A stretch of DNA of 64,000 nucleotides, from the NCBI RefSeq assembly GCF_006438785.1, contig NZ_RCZB01000003.1, positions 186,001 through 250,000 of the forward strand. The letters run 5' to 3'. The DNA comes from Rhodanobacter glycinis. Its GTDB lineage: Bacteria; Pseudomonadota; Gammaproteobacteria; Xanthomonadales; Rhodanobacteraceae. The translations under genes were made by a program, and so were the position numbers. The notes below the pieces were generated by a model, which was not told the DNA's origin, did not search any database, and saw only the letters and a list, made by a program, of their open reading frames with translations. Below are positions 63,977-64,000 of this stretch, piece by piece. How positions within the stretch are numbered: position 1 is the first letter of the stretch; each line of letters begins with the position of its first letter.

Positions 63977-64000
63977 ATGCTGACGATTCGTGACCTGTCG
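63977..64000 (+). CDS. Start of a gene cut by the window end, possibly ABC ATPase
   Basis: Only eight codons (MLTIRDLS) are visible. That N-terminus is typical of ABC-transporter or Uup-type ATP-binding proteins, but the evidence is too short for more. It is divergent from aceF, so the 231 bases between hold both promoters. Confidence 0.3.

Noticed and set aside
1..64000. CRISPR arrays, tRNA or rRNA genes, prophage or insertion sequences
   Set aside because: No regular direct-repeat arrays, cloverleaf-type sequences, rRNA-like stretches or transposase/integrase motifs were found.

Overview
The window looks like chromosome of a high-GC gammaproteobacterium of the order Xanthomonadales, most likely family Rhodanobacteraceae (Rhodanobacter/Dyella-like). 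This is inferred from a Clp-type CRP regulator next to speD, coq7 and trpGDC, an Oar-like TonB-dependent receptor, and REP-like GC-rich repeats. Most of the sequence is dense, operon-rich core genome. The clear compositional exception is an AT-richer DUF4238 gene near 45.2-46.1 kb.

Layout. 0-8 kb: a glycolate-oxidase-type Fe-S protein (cut by the window edge), coq7, speD, clp, a TSUP permease, and the trpG-trpD-trpC operon ending in a coupled HAD phosphatase. 8-12.6 kb: two divergent arms, DUF2182/DUF899/GST against a TPR-HTH regulator and a beta-propeller protein. 12.6-32.1 kb: a large divergent locus of at least 15 genes whose products fit import and breakdown of peptidoglycan peptides. 32-34.3 kb: trpE, unlinked from trpGDC, with a UbiC-like exported protein overlapping its end. 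34.3-38.5 kb: a two-component pair resembling the 'dedicated sortase' type plus secreted proteins. 38.8-39.3 kb: a gene-free stretch with two hairpin-rich segments that each end in a terminator, probably small RNAs. 39.4-45 kb: rpe, djlA, a cytochrome c, purC, small membrane proteins and a Y-family polymerase. 45.1-48.6 kb: the DUF4238 gene, an agarase-like glycoside hydrolase and repeats. 48.6-54.5 kb: an amino-acid permease, two ATP-grasp ligases, a flippase-like membrane protein, a DUF1989 protein and a heme N-hydroxylase-like protein. 54.7-64 kb: dinB, small proteins, an ECF sigma factor, a DapB-family reductase, and lpdA-aceF.

How genes work together. The most coherent system is the 12.6-32.1 kb locus. 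A TonB receptor would bring in muropeptides. A lipoprotein amidase, a VanX-like dipeptidase and an NlpC/P60 endopeptidase would trim them. A cytoplasmic L-Ala-D/L-Glu epimerase, an M19 dipeptidase, a DAP decarboxylase and an FAD-dependent (perhaps D-amino-acid) oxidoreductase would process the pieces. A DUF819 permease and a DAACS symporter are candidate importers, and an RpiR/MurR-type regulator sits in the operon. The second system worth attention is 48.6-54.5 kb, whose combination of an N-hydroxylase homologue with ATP-grasp ligases recalls D-cycloserine and guanitoxin chemistry and may make an unknown amino-acid-derived metabolite.

All functional calls are from reading motifs in translations; no database search was run.
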